A DNA stretch of 64,000 nucleotides from Parabacteroides sp. PM6-13 (GCF_029892605.1 NZ_JARXWF010000011.1:1-64000); one strand, 5' to 3'; shown: positions 7,423 through 17,038, counted from the stretch's first letter. A program made the numbers and translations. Notes: generated by a model from the sequence alone, not told the origin.

Positions 7423-9912
7423 TTATTCGTTATCCGCATCTACAATCGATGAGATCTGCTCGATCACATCACGCATCAACCGTTGCCAGCCCGAGTCGGT
7501 CATTTCCGGTGCATTCAACTGCAGGATACGCAATTGCTGCACAATCGTATCCGCCTGTAACATCGAGAAAAGAGGCATCATGCGATGCGCTATCTTGGCG
7601 ATCGTCTCCCGATCTGTTTTCTCCAAGGCTTCCCGGAAGATCAACAGGCTTCGTCGGGTTTCTTCAAAAAAGGTCTGGATGATAACCGTAGAGGCCTCTT
7701 CATCACCGGAAGCGAACTCTGTTAATGCTGAGAAGTCAACCCCGTTTCCTGTCGATTGAGCAGTGGCTCCCTCCTCCTCTACGGCCGGCACACGCCTGTT
7801 TTTATGGCAAGGAATATATTTACCAACCGTCTCTATAAGCTGATCGATCGTAAAGGGTTTACCTAAAGCGTCAGTAAAGCCGGCATTGATAAATTCTTTT
7901 CCATTCTGGTTAATCGATCCGGAAATAACAATTACTGGTATCTCGGCCGCGCGAGGTATATCCGATCGGCGCAGATGCCCAATCATCTCTACTCCGTTCA
8001 TGCCTGGCATTTGCACATCGGATAGAATCAGGTCCACCTTGTTTTCCCGCAAACAGGCTTCCACACTCGATGGATCCGTAGAGGATATCACGTGAATATG
8101 GCATTGCTTCAACACCTCTTCGATCAGCGCAATCTGCAACAGATCGTCGTCGACCACCAGACAGGTGGGCACCTCATCAGACTCCCATACTCGCTCAGCC
8201 GCCTCCGGTTGTATTTTCGTTTCAGAGGGGACCGACTGGTTCTCGGCCAATTCCAACGGCAGAGTGACAATAAAATCAGAGCCTGTTCCCGGCTCACTCT
8301 CTACGGTGATGGTCCCCTTCAACAGGCTCACTAAGCGGGAGGTGATAGACAATCCCAGTCCAAACCCTTCTACTTTTTCTGTGCCGGAAACACGCGCAAA
8401 TTCTTTAAAAATACGCCCTTTCTCCTCCGGGGGGATGCCCGGTCCTGTATCACGCACGGTGATGACCAATTGGGAAGGAGATTGCTCCAACCCGTTGCAA
8501 TCCACCAACAGCGTGACACTCCCTTTCTGAGTGAATTTCAACGCATTATTCACCAGATTGCTCACAATCTGCCTGATCCGCACCGAATCGCCCATATACA
8601 CCTTATAGGATTCTCCCTTCATCTGCAGAGAGAAGCCCAATCCCTTCGCTATGGCAATAGGCTCAAAGCTGCCATAAATCTCTTCAAAGAAAACAGGTAA
8701 CTGAAGAGGAGTCCGGTGGGTTTCGATCTGTCCGGTTTCCAAGCGCTCATAGTCGAGCAAATCGTTTACTAACGCCAGGATATGCCTCGAAGAGAAGCCC
8801 ATATTCTGCAGGTAGGTATATTGCTGTGGAGTAAGCTTCGAACGTTGCAGTAATTCGATATATCCGATGATCGACGAGAGCGGAGCACGCACATCGTGAC
8901 TGATGGTCAGAATCAATTGCTCACGACTCTTATTCATCTGTTCCAGTTGTTTCCGATAATAGCTGCTCTTCAAAAGATCCCGTCCGATAAGAATCAAAAA
9001 GAAGATAGCAACAAGCAGCGAGACCACAGCGATGAAGGAGATAAGATAAGACATACGCTGCAACAGATGCTGACGTTCCTGCATACGGTCGAAGGAGGCA
9101 TTCAATTCCTCCTCTTCCATATCCCGCAATATCTGATTGATACGCACATTGATCAAACTATTGTCATACCGAAGGGTCGAAGAGCGTTCAACCAATAGTT
9201 CCTGTATGCGCTGGCGCTCACTGGAGACACTGTTTTGAATGTCCCGAAGCGTTTTAGCCACCTCTTCATTCGGATTATAGGTATTCAACAGCGTGTCTTT
9301 CTGTAAATGCTGATTGCCCGAAACGACAATGCTGGTGTCCTGTGTAGAAGGCACAAACACCTCCGCCAGACGTTGAAAGAAAGAGCGTTTTTTAGGCGTA
9401 ATCACCACCGAGGTATCACTTTTAGTAATGATATGTTCCTTTACTCCCTTCTCCTGCACCATAGGGCGCGCTTTCGTCAACTGACTCTCAATGTTTTTCG
9501 CATACAAATCCTGTCCCGCCTCCTGCCATATTTCAAGCAACGCCTCTGTATTTTTCCGCTTTCGCTCTATCAACATATCGATGGTATCCAGCTTATGGCG
9601 CAACTCTTCGTCGGGCACCAGATGCCGCAGCGATTCAATATTCTCACGCGCTTTATCAAGCGTCTCGTTGAAATAAGCATAATCATCCCCCTCCATATTA
9701 AGCAATTGCCCCATGGTCTCGCTCTCATACAAAAGGGTCTGGGTGTTGGTTACCAGGTAAAGCTTCTGACGGGGCAGATCATTCAAATCCTCTCCCTCTG
9801 TTACATCTTCCACCATCCGATACATATAGGCCAAAGATGCCAAAGCTATGACCATCAACACAATGTATCCGATAATCACTTTTCCGCCAATGTTGCCCGA
9901 TTTCTTTTTCAT
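7423..9912 (-). CDS. Hybrid sensor histidine kinase with receiver and HPt domains
   Basis: 829 residues. Membrane helix 1 (about 11-32), a ~255-residue helical extracytoplasmic sensor, membrane helix 2 (287-311), then HisKA with phospho-acceptor His339 (TISHDVRAPL), HATPase with N box NLVNNALKF, DTGPGIP and GFGLGLSI, a receiver domain with Asp632 (SDVQMPGMNG, acidic VVDDD near 587), and an HPt domain with His776 (IAHRMMPL). All phosphorelay residues are present, so His-Asp-His relay should work. No DNA-binding response regulator lies nearby; a partner elsewhere, or cross-talk with the downstream ECF sigma factor, is inferred. It follows the 117-residue protein after 11 bases. Confidence 0.93.
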   Translation of the reverse strand: MKKKSGNIGGKVIIGYIVLMVIALASLAYMYRMVEDVTEGEDLNDLPRQKLYLVTNTQTLLYESETMGQLLNMEGDDYAYFNETLDKARENIESLRHLVPDEELRHKLDTIDMLIERKRKNTEALLEIWQEAGQDLYAKNIESQLTKARPMVQEKGVKEHIITKSDTSVVITPKKRSFFQRLAEVFVPSTQDTSIVVSGNQHLQKDTLLNTYNPNEEVAKTLRDIQNSVSSERQRIQELLVERSSTLRYDNSLINVRINQILRDMEEEELNASFDRMQERQHLLQRMSYLISFIAVVSLLVAIFFLILIGRDLLKSSYYRKQLEQMNKSREQLILTISHDVRAPLSSIIGYIELLQRSKLTPQQYTYLQNMGFSSRHILALVNDLLDYERLETGQIETHRTPLQLPVFFEEIYGSFEPIAIAKGLGFSLQMKGESYKVYMGDSVRIRQIVSNLVNNALKFTQKGSVTLLVDCNGLEQSPSQLVITVRDTGPGIPPEEKGRIFKEFARVSGTEKVEGFGLGLSITSRLVSLLKGTITVESEPGTGSDFIVTLPLELAENQSVPSETKIQPEAAERVWESDEVPTCLVVDDDLLQIALIEEVLKQCHIHVISSTDPSSVEACLRENKVDLILSDVQMPGMNGVEMIGHLRRSDIPRAAEIPVIVISGSINQNGKEFINAGFTDALGKPFTIDQLIETVGKYIPCHKNRRVPAVEEEGATAQSTGNGVDFSALTEFASGDEEASTVIIQTFFEETRRSLLIFREALEKTDRETIAKIAHRMMPLFSMLQADTIVQQLRILQLNAPEMTDSGWQRLMRDVIEQISSIVDADNE

Positions 9913-9923
9913 AAGACAAGGTG

Positions 9924-10277
9924 TTATGTCAGTTTTGATATCCGTTGAATCATATTAATAAACTCTTCATTCGTCAAGTCGGTCTCCAGCTCTTTGTAAT
10001 TGACAAAGTCCTCGAAGTAATCGCCGGCGATATCCGCGACCACCTCTTTTCCGTCTAAGCCATAGGTGTTTACTAATTTCTCTACCCTGTTCTTTACCTC
10101 CCGGATCACCTGCAGGCGCTCCTCGAAGTAGTCCAGCCGATCCTGTTCGGTGGCGTGTTCATTGCGTATAATAAGATAAACGACCGTATAAAAACGTTCG
10201 ATGGTTCCAAAAACAGGGACAAACCATTTTTTCTGTTCATCCGGTAAGGAAGATAGATAAGTGTACACCTTGCTCAT
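9924..10277 (-). CDS. Small helical protein, function unknown
   Basis: 117 residues, no signal peptide or membrane helix, rich in Glu, Lys and aromatic residues and predicted to be all-helical (DYFEERLQVIREVKNRVEKL). I do not recognise a family. The ATG at 10277 is preferred to the GTG at 10280. It is the first gene of the four-gene run with the hybrid kinase, ECF sigma factor and anti-sigma candidate, so a regulatory role in that pathway is possible but unproven. Confidence 0.65.
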   Translation of the reverse strand: MSKVYTYLSSLPDEQKKWFVPVFGTIERFYTVVYLIIRNEHATEQDRLDYFEERLQVIREVKNRVEKLVNTYGLDGKEVVADIAGDYFEDFVNYKELETDLTNEEFINMIQRISKLT

Positions 10278-10348
10278 CACTCTTAGAATTTCAATATATA
10301 TAGTTTATATAACAAAAAACCTCTCATTTTATTAAAAACAAAGACGCC

Positions 10349-10370
10349 CAAATTTAGGCATACAAATCTA
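10349..10370 (-). promoter_or_regulatory. Two candidate -7 boxes for the kinase-sigma operon
   Basis: On the minus strand TAAATTTG (10356-10349) and TAGATTTG (10370-10363) each match TAnnTTTG. They lie 70-95 bases before the ATG at 10277, on the other side of the palindrome array from the hexuronate promoter. Confidence 0.45.
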
Positions 10371-10377
10371 TAACTTT

Positions 10378-10480
10378 TCTCACGATTAATTTGACCTTGA
10401 GAATCTTTTCTCACGACTTTTTTGACACTGAGAAAAAATTCTCACCCGCGTGAGAAAAAATTCTCATGCGGGTGAGAATA
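10378..10480. repeat. Four tandem TTCTCA...TGAGAA palindromic modules between divergent operons
   Basis: Four modules follow one another: TCTCACGA...TTGAGAA, TCTCACGA...CTGAGAA, TTCTCACCCGCGTGAGAA (10439-10456, near-perfect palindrome) and TTCTCATGCGGGTGAGAA (10460-10477). The arms are constant while the spacer varies between 4 and about 13 bases. The array sits between the divergent kinase-sigma and hexuronate promoters. Repeated dyads here suit binding sites for a regulator, but the equal arms could also be a simple structural repeat. The remainder of 10278-10610 holds only the promoters listed. Confidence 0.65.
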
Positions 10481-10579
10481 AAATTTCCAAAACCACAAAA
10501 GGGGGAAAAAAAGTGTAATGTGAACAATTTTTCCACTATTTTCCGCATATTTTACCACCTTTGTCCCAATCAAACTAAC

Positions 10580-10587
10580 TACATTTG
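10580..10587 (+). promoter_or_regulatory. -7 box TACATTTG of the hexuronate operon
   Basis: Exact TAnnTTTG match 24 bases before the uxuA ATG at 10611, with a TTTG at 10560-10563 as a weak -33 candidate at shorter than usual spacing. The implied leader is under 25 bases, leaving no room for a riboswitch. Confidence 0.55.
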
Positions 10588-10610
10588 CAATAACTATAAA
10601 ATTTAAGAAG

Positions 10611-11786
10611 ATGAAAAAGACCTGGAGATGGTTTGGAAAGAAAGACAAAATAACGCTTTCCATGTTGCGCCAGATTGGTGTGGAGGGCATCGTGACCGCC
10701 CTGCACGATATCCCCAACGGGGAGGTATGGCCTTTAGAAGCTATTGAAGACCTGAAGAACTATATCGAATCATACGGATTGGAATGGTCGGTCGTAGAAA
10801 GCCTTCCGGTGAGTGAAGCTATCAAATATGGTGGAGAAAACCGCGATCAGCTGATCGATAATTACATTGAAAGCCTTACCCATCTGGGACAGGCGGGTGT
10901 GAAAACAGTTTGTTACAACTTTATGCCTGTGATCGACTGGATACGGACCGAGCTGGAGTATAGCTTGGAAGACGGCACCTCTACCCTCTTTTTCGATAAG
11001 ATCCGTTTTGCCTACTTCGATTGTTTTATCCTCAAACGCGAAGGAGCGGAGAAAGACTATACGCCGGAAGAGATGGAACAGGTACACACCCTGGACAAAA
11101 CCATTACAGAGGCCGAGAAAGAAGCTCTCATCGATACGATTATCGTGAAAACACAAGGCTTCATCAACGGGAATATCAAAGAAGGTGATCAGAACCCGGT
11201 GGCGATTTTCAACCGCCTGCTCGCCCTTTACGACGGTATCGACAAAGAGCAATTACGGGAAAATATGAAATACTTTTTGACTCGTATCATGCCGGTTTGT
11301 AATTTTTACGGCATAAATGTGTGCGTACACCCTGACGATCCGCCACGGCAGGTACTGGGGTTACCTCGCATCGTAACCGACCAAGAAGACATCGAATGGA
11401 TCCTCTCCGCGGTCGATGATCCGCACAACGGATTGACCTTCTGCGCGGGTTCCCTGAGCTCCGGATTGCAGAACGATGTGCCTGCCCTGGCACGTGCTTT
11501 TGCCTCCCGTACTCACTTCGTACACCTGAGAAGCACCGACATACACCCGAACGGCAATTTCATCGAAGCCTCCCACCTGCAGGGACGCGGCCATTTGATC
11601 GAATTAGTCCGCATCTTTGAAGAAGAGAATCCGGCATTGCCTATGCGGGTCGACCACGGCAAGCTGATGCTCGACGATAAAGAGAAAAACTATAACCCGG
11701 GGTATTCCTTTTTGGGAAGAATGTATGCCCTGGCACAAATGGACGGGGTGATGGCTACCGTTCGCGCATGTAAAACAAATTCATAA
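10611..11786 (+). CDS. uxuA: Mannonate dehydratase
   Basis: 391 residues, close to the 394 of E. coli UxuA and collinear with it. It removes water from D-mannonate to give 2-keto-3-deoxy-D-gluconate in the glucuronate branch of hexuronate catabolism. Recognisable stretches are the opening WRWFGKKDKITLSMLRQIG, the metal/substrate region NVCVHPDDPP (about 238-247), CAGSLSS and the C-terminal FVHLRST and MRVDHGK. Cytoplasmic TIM-barrel fold. First gene of a five-gene operon (uxuA-uxaB-uxaA-uxaC-SDR) in which all steps from either hexuronate to KDG are present. Confidence 0.97.
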   Translation: MKKTWRWFGKKDKITLSMLRQIGVEGIVTALHDIPNGEVWPLEAIEDLKNYIESYGLEWSVVESLPVSEAIKYGGENRDQLIDNYIESLTHLGQAGVKTVCYNFMPVIDWIRTELEYSLEDGTSTLFFDKIRFAYFDCFILKREGAEKDYTPEEMEQVHTLDKTITEAEKEALIDTIIVKTQGFINGNIKEGDQNPVAIFNRLLALYDGIDKEQLRENMKYFLTRIMPVCNFYGINVCVHPDDPPRQVLGLPRIVTDQEDIEWILSAVDDPHNGLTFCAGSLSSGLQNDVPALARAFASRTHFVHLRSTDIHPNGNFIEASHLQGRGHLIELVRIFEEENPALPMRVDHGKLMLDDKEKNYNPGYSFLGRMYALAQMDGVMATVRACKTNS

Positions 11787-11801
11787 GTATATTTTATAAT
11801 C

Positions 11802-13241
11802 ATGAAAGAATTAAACAAAGAAACCATGAACAAACCGGCCTATCCGGAACGTATTATTCAATTTGGTGAAGGGAACTTCCTGCGTGCTTTTGCAGACTGG
11901 ATGATCCAAGTAATGAACGAAAAGACAGATTTCAACAGCAGCGTTGTCGTAGTGCAACCTATCGATAAAGGAATGATTGACATGCTGAACAAACAGGATT
12001 GCATGTATCACGTGAATCTGCAAGGATTGGATAAAGGCGAAAAGGTAGATAGCCTGACACGCATCGACGTGATCAGCCGCGCGCTGAATCCTTACGCAGA
12101 CTTCCAGGCATTCCTGCAACTGGCGGAACAACCCGAGATGCGTTTCGTTATCTCCAATACGACCGAAGCAGGCATCGTGTTTGATCCGGCATGCAAGCTG
12201 TCCGACGCGCCCGCCTCTTCTTATCCGGGCAAACTGACACAACTGCTTTATCATCGCTTCAAGACATTCCAGGGCGATAAGAGTAAAGGATTCATCATTT
12301 TGCCTTGCGAACTGATCTTCCTGAACGGACATAAATTGAAAGAGACGATTTATCAATACATTGAACATTGGAACCTGGAAGAGGAATTCAAAGCCTGGTT
12401 TACGGAATGTTGCGGTGTGTATGCCACCTTGGTTGACCGTATCGTACCCGGATTCCCCCGCAAAGACATCGATGCCATCAAAGAGAAACTGCAATACAAC
12501 GACAACCTGGTGGTTCAGGCCGAAGTATTCCACCTCTGGGTGATTGAGGCGCCCGAATCGGTAGCCAACGAATTCCCGGCCGACAAGGCGGGACTGAACG
12601 TATTGTTCGTGCCCAGCGAGGCGCCTTACCACGAGCGCAAAGTGACGCTGTTGAACGGTCCGCATACGGTACTGGCTCCGGTGACCTATCTTTCCGGCGT
12701 GGACATCGTGCGCGATGCCTGCCAACACGAGGTGTTAGGGAAGTATATCCACAAGGTGATGTTCGACGAATTGATGGAAACGCTCGACCTGCCGAAGGAA
12801 GAATTGGTACAATTTGCCAACGATGTGTTGGAACGTTTCAACAATCCTTTTGTGGATCACTCGGTGGTTTCTATTATGCTCAACTCATTCCCGAAATTTG
12901 AAACACGCGATCTGCCGGGCTTGAAGACCTATCTCAAGCGCAAAGGCGAACTGCCGAAAGGCCTGGTGTTGGGATTAGCGGCTATCATTACCTATTATAA
13001 AGGAGAAAACCGTGCCGACGGAGCTCCTTGCGCGCCAAACGACGCACCAGAAATCATGCAGTTACTGAAGGATCTCTGGGCAACAGGTTCTACTGAAAAG
13101 GTAGCCGAAGGTGTATTGGCTGCCTCCTTTATCTGGAATGAAGACCTGAATCTGATTCCCGGCCTGACCGAGCTGTTGACTGGTTACCTGGATGCGATTG
13201 CGGAAAAAGGAATGCTGGATGTTGTTAAAGAAATTATCTGA
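11802..13241 (+). CDS. uxaB: Tagaturonate reductase (altronate oxidoreductase)
   Basis: 479 residues, the normal size for UxaB (about 483). It reduces tagaturonate to altronate with NADH in the galacturonate branch. The N-terminal Rossmann segment (RIIQFGEGNFLRAFADWM, about 17-34) and the C-terminal mannitol-dehydrogenase domain with the KVTLLNGPHT motif (about 282-291, containing the catalytic Lys) are both intact. It begins 15 bases after uxuA, and its stop overlaps the uxaA start (TGATG), indicating translational coupling. Confidence 0.95.
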   Translation: MKELNKETMNKPAYPERIIQFGEGNFLRAFADWMIQVMNEKTDFNSSVVVVQPIDKGMIDMLNKQDCMYHVNLQGLDKGEKVDSLTRIDVISRALNPYADFQAFLQLAEQPEMRFVISNTTEAGIVFDPACKLSDAPASSYPGKLTQLLYHRFKTFQGDKSKGFIILPCELIFLNGHKLKETIYQYIEHWNLEEEFKAWFTECCGVYATLVDRIVPGFPRKDIDAIKEKLQYNDNLVVQAEVFHLWVIEAPESVANEFPADKAGLNVLFVPSEAPYHERKVTLLNGPHTVLAPVTYLSGVDIVRDACQHEVLGKYIHKVMFDELMETLDLPKEELVQFANDVLERFNNPFVDHSVVSIMLNSFPKFETRDLPGLKTYLKRKGELPKGLVLGLAAIITYYKGENRADGAPCAPNDAPEIMQLLKDLWATGSTEKVAEGVLAASFIWNEDLNLIPGLTELLTGYLDAIAEKGMLDVVKEII

Positions 13242-14728
13242 TGGCAAGATTTATTCATATCAATCCGGTAGATAATGTAGCGGTTGCCATTGAAAAGATG
13301 GCAGCCGGTGAAACCGTGCAAACAGAAGGTCTGTCGGTGGTGCTCAAAGAGGAGATTCCTGCCGGGCATAAAATAGCGCTTCAAGACTTCAAGGCTGGCG
13401 ATCATATCATCAAATACGGTTCGCCCATCGGACATGCCCGCGAAGAGATTGCGGCAGGAGGTTGGGTAAACGAAAAGAATATCAAAACGAACCTGGAAGG
13501 GCTGCAAGAGTACACCTTTAGCCCGGTACCGGAACCCACCCTGCCCCCTACCCAAGAGATCACCTTCAAAGGCTATCGTCGGAAGAACGGTGATGTGGGG
13601 ATCCGCAACGAATTGTGGATCATCCCGACGGTAGGTTGCGTGAATGGCATTGTGACCGCCTTGGAAAAGAAAATCCGCAAGGAATGTGATGATAAGGGAG
13701 TCGACGCGATCGTTGCCTTTCCGCACAACTATGGTTGCTCGCAATTGGGCGATGACCACGAGAACACGCGTAAGATATTGCGCGACCTGACGCTCCATCC
13801 CAACGCGGGAGGCGTGTTGATTGTCGGATTGGGTTGCGAAAACAACCAGATCGGTGCTTTCCGGGAGTTCCTGGGTGACTTTGACACCGAGCGTATTCGT
13901 TTTATGGAATCGCAAAAGGTGGACGACGAAATAGAGACAGGCATGGAGATACTGCGTGAGCTTCATGCGTTGGCATCTGAGGATAAGCGGACGGATATTC
14001 CTTTCGGTGAACTGCGGGTCGGCTTAAAATGTGGTGGCTCGGATGGGTTCTCCGGTATTACGGCCAATCCTTTGCTCGGCGTATTCTCCGATTTTCTGGT
14101 AGCTCAGGGCGGCACCACCGTCTTGACAGAGGTGCCCGAGATGTTCGGTGCGGAAACGATCCTGATGAACCGCAGTCAATCGGAAGCTATCTTCCAGAAA
14201 ACAGTGCATCTGATCAACGACTTCAAGTCCTACTTCATTGAGAACAAACAACCCATTTACGAAAATCCTTCACCGGGGAACAAAGCGGGAGGTATCTCAA
14301 CCCTGGAAGAGAAATCCTTAGGCTGTACCCAAAAAGCGGGGACATCGATGGTAAAAGATGTATTACTCTATGGCGAACGCTTGAAAACAAAGGGATTAAA
14401 CCTGTTGAGCGCACCGGGCAACGACCTGGTAGCCAGTACGGCCTTAGCGGCTTCGGGATGCCATATGGTACTCTTCACCACCGGAAGAGGCACGCCCTTC
14501 GGCACCTTTGTCCCTACGGCCAAGATATCGACCAACAGCAACCTGTATCAGCATAAGTCCAATTGGATCGACTTCAATGCCGGCACCCTGTTAGAAGGTG
14601 AAACCATGGAGGCATTGGGCGAACGCTTCACCCAATTCATCTTGGATGTAGCCAACGGCGCGCGCACCAACAACGAGAAGAGTGAGTACCGGGAAATAGC
14701 TATTTTCAAATCCGGCGTCACCTTATAA
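13241..14728 (+). CDS. uxaA: Altronate dehydratase
   Basis: 495 residues, the same length as the E. coli enzyme. It dehydrates D-altronate to 2-keto-3-deoxygluconate. The N-terminal SAF domain (about 10-80) includes HIIKYGSPIGHA, followed by the UxaA family catalytic domain with NYGCSQLGDDHENT (about 165), GLKCGGSDGFSGITANP and CTQKAGTSM, which carry the metal/active-site Cys and His residues. The start overlaps the uxaB stop by one base. Confidence 0.97.
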   Translation: MARFIHINPVDNVAVAIEKMAAGETVQTEGLSVVLKEEIPAGHKIALQDFKAGDHIIKYGSPIGHAREEIAAGGWVNEKNIKTNLEGLQEYTFSPVPEPTLPPTQEITFKGYRRKNGDVGIRNELWIIPTVGCVNGIVTALEKKIRKECDDKGVDAIVAFPHNYGCSQLGDDHENTRKILRDLTLHPNAGGVLIVGLGCENNQIGAFREFLGDFDTERIRFMESQKVDDEIETGMEILRELHALASEDKRTDIPFGELRVGLKCGGSDGFSGITANPLLGVFSDFLVAQGGTTVLTEVPEMFGAETILMNRSQSEAIFQKTVHLINDFKSYFIENKQPIYENPSPGNKAGGISTLEEKSLGCTQKAGTSMVKDVLLYGERLKTKGLNLLSAPGNDLVASTALAASGCHMVLFTTGRGTPFGTFVPTAKISTNSNLYQHKSNWIDFNAGTLLEGETMEALGERFTQFILDVANGARTNNEKSEYREIAIFKSGVTL

Positions 14729-14769
14729 ACTGACTTTTTAGAAATATAAAACACTTAAAAGATAATAGT

Positions 14770-16176
14770 ATGAAGACATTTATGGACAAAGATTTCCTGC
14801 TGAAAACACAAACAGCGCAGGATCTCTATCACAATCACGCGGCTAAATTACCTATCATAGACTACCATTGCCATTTGATTCCGCAAATGGTAGCCGACGA
14901 CCATCAGTTCCGCTCCATGACGGAGATATGGCTGGGTGGCGACCATTACAAATGGCGCGCTATGCGTACAAATGGTGTTGACGAACGTTTTATCACCGGC
15001 GACACCAGCGACTGGGAGAAGTTTGAGAAATGGGCGGAAACAGTTCCTTACACCATGCGCAACCCGCTCTATCACTGGACGCACCTGGAGCTCAAGACAG
15101 CCTTCGGTATCGATAAGGTGTTGAATCCGAAGACCGCCCGTGAGATATTCGACGAATGTAACGACAAATTGAAGCAACCCGAGTATTCCGCTCGTGGCAT
15201 GATGAGACGTTACAACGTAGAAGCCGTTTGTACCACCGACGATCCAATCGATAGCCTCGAGTATCACAAGCAGACTCGCGAGTCAGGCTTTGAAATAAAA
15301 ATGCTACCCACCTGGCGTCCTGATAAGGCAATGGCGGTAGAAGTGCCTGCCGACTTCCGGGCTTACGTGGAAAAACTGTCTGAAGTGAGTGGCGTAACCA
15401 TCTCTGCTTTTGACGATATGATCGCAGCGCTGCGCAAACGTCATGATTTCTTTGCTGAGAATGGTTGTCGTTTGTCGGATCACGGCATCGAAGAGTTCTA
15501 CGCCGAAGACTATACCGAAGCGGAGATCAAAGCCATCTTCAACAAAGTATATGGTGGAACGCTGCTTAGCAAAGAAGAGATCCTGAAGTTCAAGTCAGCC
15601 ATGCTGGTTGTCTTCGCTGAAATGGATTGGGAGAAAGGTTGGACACAACAGTTCCATTACGGAGCGATCCGCAATAACAACACCCGCATGTTCCGTCAAC
15701 TTGGCGCCGACACCGGATTCGACTCCATCGGTGAGTTCAACACCTCCAAAGCGATGTCGAAGTTCCTGGATCGCTTAGATGTGAACGGTAAACTGGCTAA
15801 AACAATCCTTTACAACCTCAACCCGTGCGCAAACGAAATGATTGCCACCATGTTGGGCAACTTCCAGGACGGTAGCGTGCCGGGCAAGATACAGTTCGGT
15901 TCCGGTTGGTGGTTCCTCGATCAGAAAGACGGCATGGAGAAACAGATGAATGCCCTGTCGCTTTTAGGATTGCTGAGCCGTTTTGTAGGTATGTTGACCG
16001 ACTCGCGCAGCTTCCTCTCCTACCCGCGTCATGAATATTTCCGCCGCACGCTGTGTAACCTGATCGGTACGGATGTGGAGAACGGAGAGCTTCCGGCAAG
16101 CGAGATGGACTTTATCAATCAACTGGTAGAGAATGTGAGCTACTACAATGCCAAGCAGTATTTCAATTTCGATTAA
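14770..16176 (+). CDS. uxaC: Glucuronate (uronate) isomerase
   Basis: 468 residues against 470 in E. coli. It interconverts glucuronate/fructuronate and galacturonate/tagaturonate, the entry step for both branches. The amidohydrolase-type metal motif IDYHCHL lies at about 31-37, CTTDDPIDSLEYH at about 156-168, and QFHYGAIRNNNTRM and FGSGWWF further on. It is 41 bases downstream of uxaA, in the same operon. Confidence 0.97.
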   Translation: MKTFMDKDFLLKTQTAQDLYHNHAAKLPIIDYHCHLIPQMVADDHQFRSMTEIWLGGDHYKWRAMRTNGVDERFITGDTSDWEKFEKWAETVPYTMRNPLYHWTHLELKTAFGIDKVLNPKTAREIFDECNDKLKQPEYSARGMMRRYNVEAVCTTDDPIDSLEYHKQTRESGFEIKMLPTWRPDKAMAVEVPADFRAYVEKLSEVSGVTISAFDDMIAALRKRHDFFAENGCRLSDHGIEEFYAEDYTEAEIKAIFNKVYGGTLLSKEEILKFKSAMLVVFAEMDWEKGWTQQFHYGAIRNNNTRMFRQLGADTGFDSIGEFNTSKAMSKFLDRLDVNGKLAKTILYNLNPCANEMIATMLGNFQDGSVPGKIQFGSGWWFLDQKDGMEKQMNALSLLGLLSRFVGMLTDSRSFLSYPRHEYFRRTLCNLIGTDVENGELPASEMDFINQLVENVSYYNAKQYFNFD

Positions 16177-16207
16177 AAACCACTTATCATTTATAAAATA
16201 AAAAAGT

Positions 16208-17023
16208 ATGAATAGTTCTTTTAGTATAGAAGGGAAAGTAGCCGTGATCACCGGAGCCGGTGGCGTATTGGGCGGCAGCATTGCCAAGAGCTTTATCAAA
16301 GCCGGAGCCAAGGTAGTAGCCATCGACATCCGCCAGGAGCAACTGGATGCCCGTCTCGAAGAGTTACGGAAAGAGGGTGGCGAGGTGATCGGCTTTGTCG
16401 GCAACGCGCTTGATATCGAGAGCCTGCAAAAGGTAGCGGCACAGATCATGGAGGCATGGGGACGGATCGACATCCTGTTGAACATTGCCGGAGGAAACAC
16501 CCCAGGCGGCACCCTGCGTCCCGACCAGGAATTCTTTGATATGCCGGTAGCCGAATGGGAAAAGGTGACCAGCCTGAACCTGAACGGAACGGTGTATCCC
16601 TCTATGGTGTTCGGCAAAATCATGGCTGAACAGAAATCGGGCAGCATCATCAATATCTCCTCCATGGCTGCCTATTCGGCGATTACCCGCGTACCGGGTT
16701 ATTCTGCCGCTAAAACGGCGGTCAGCAACTTCACCCAGTGGCTGGCTACCGAGATGGCGCTGAAATATGGAGAAGGGGTACGCGTGAACGCGATTGCTCC
16801 GGGCTTCTTTATCGGCGACCAGAACCGGGCGGTATTGATCAACCCCGACGGTTCACTGACCGAACGCAGCCAGAAGGTATTGGCAAAAACCCCGATGAGA
16901 CGCTTCGGCGATATCAACGAACTGAACGGTGCGGTGCAGTTCCTGTGCAGTGATGCTGCCAGCTTCATTACCGGCGTGGTATTGCCTGTCGACGGAGGAT
17001 TCTCAGCCTTTAGCGGCGTATAA
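16208..17023 (+). CDS. SDR oxidoreductase, likely D-mannonate oxidoreductase (fructuronate reductase)
   Basis: 271 residues of the classical short-chain dehydrogenase fold. The nucleotide-binding motif GAGGVLGGS is at about 16-24, the NIAGG strand at about 95, the catalytic Ser in ISSMAA (about 155) and YSAAK (Tyr/Lys, about 168-172). The operon has uxaC, uxuA, uxaA and uxaB but no UxuB of the long-chain type; reduction of fructuronate to mannonate is the one missing step, so this SDR is the obvious candidate. Assignment rests on context; related SDRs act on other sugar acids. An intrinsic terminator follows 15 bases later. Confidence 0.8.
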   Translation: MNSSFSIEGKVAVITGAGGVLGGSIAKSFIKAGAKVVAIDIRQEQLDARLEELRKEGGEVIGFVGNALDIESLQKVAAQIMEAWGRIDILLNIAGGNTPGGTLRPDQEFFDMPVAEWEKVTSLNLNGTVYPSMVFGKIMAEQKSGSIINISSMAAYSAITRVPGYSAAKTAVSNFTQWLATEMALKYGEGVRVNAIAPGFFIGDQNRAVLINPDGSLTERSQKVLAKTPMRRFGDINELNGAVQFLCSDAASFITGVVLPVDGGFSAFSGV

Positions 17024-17038
17024 ATATATCCTATATTG

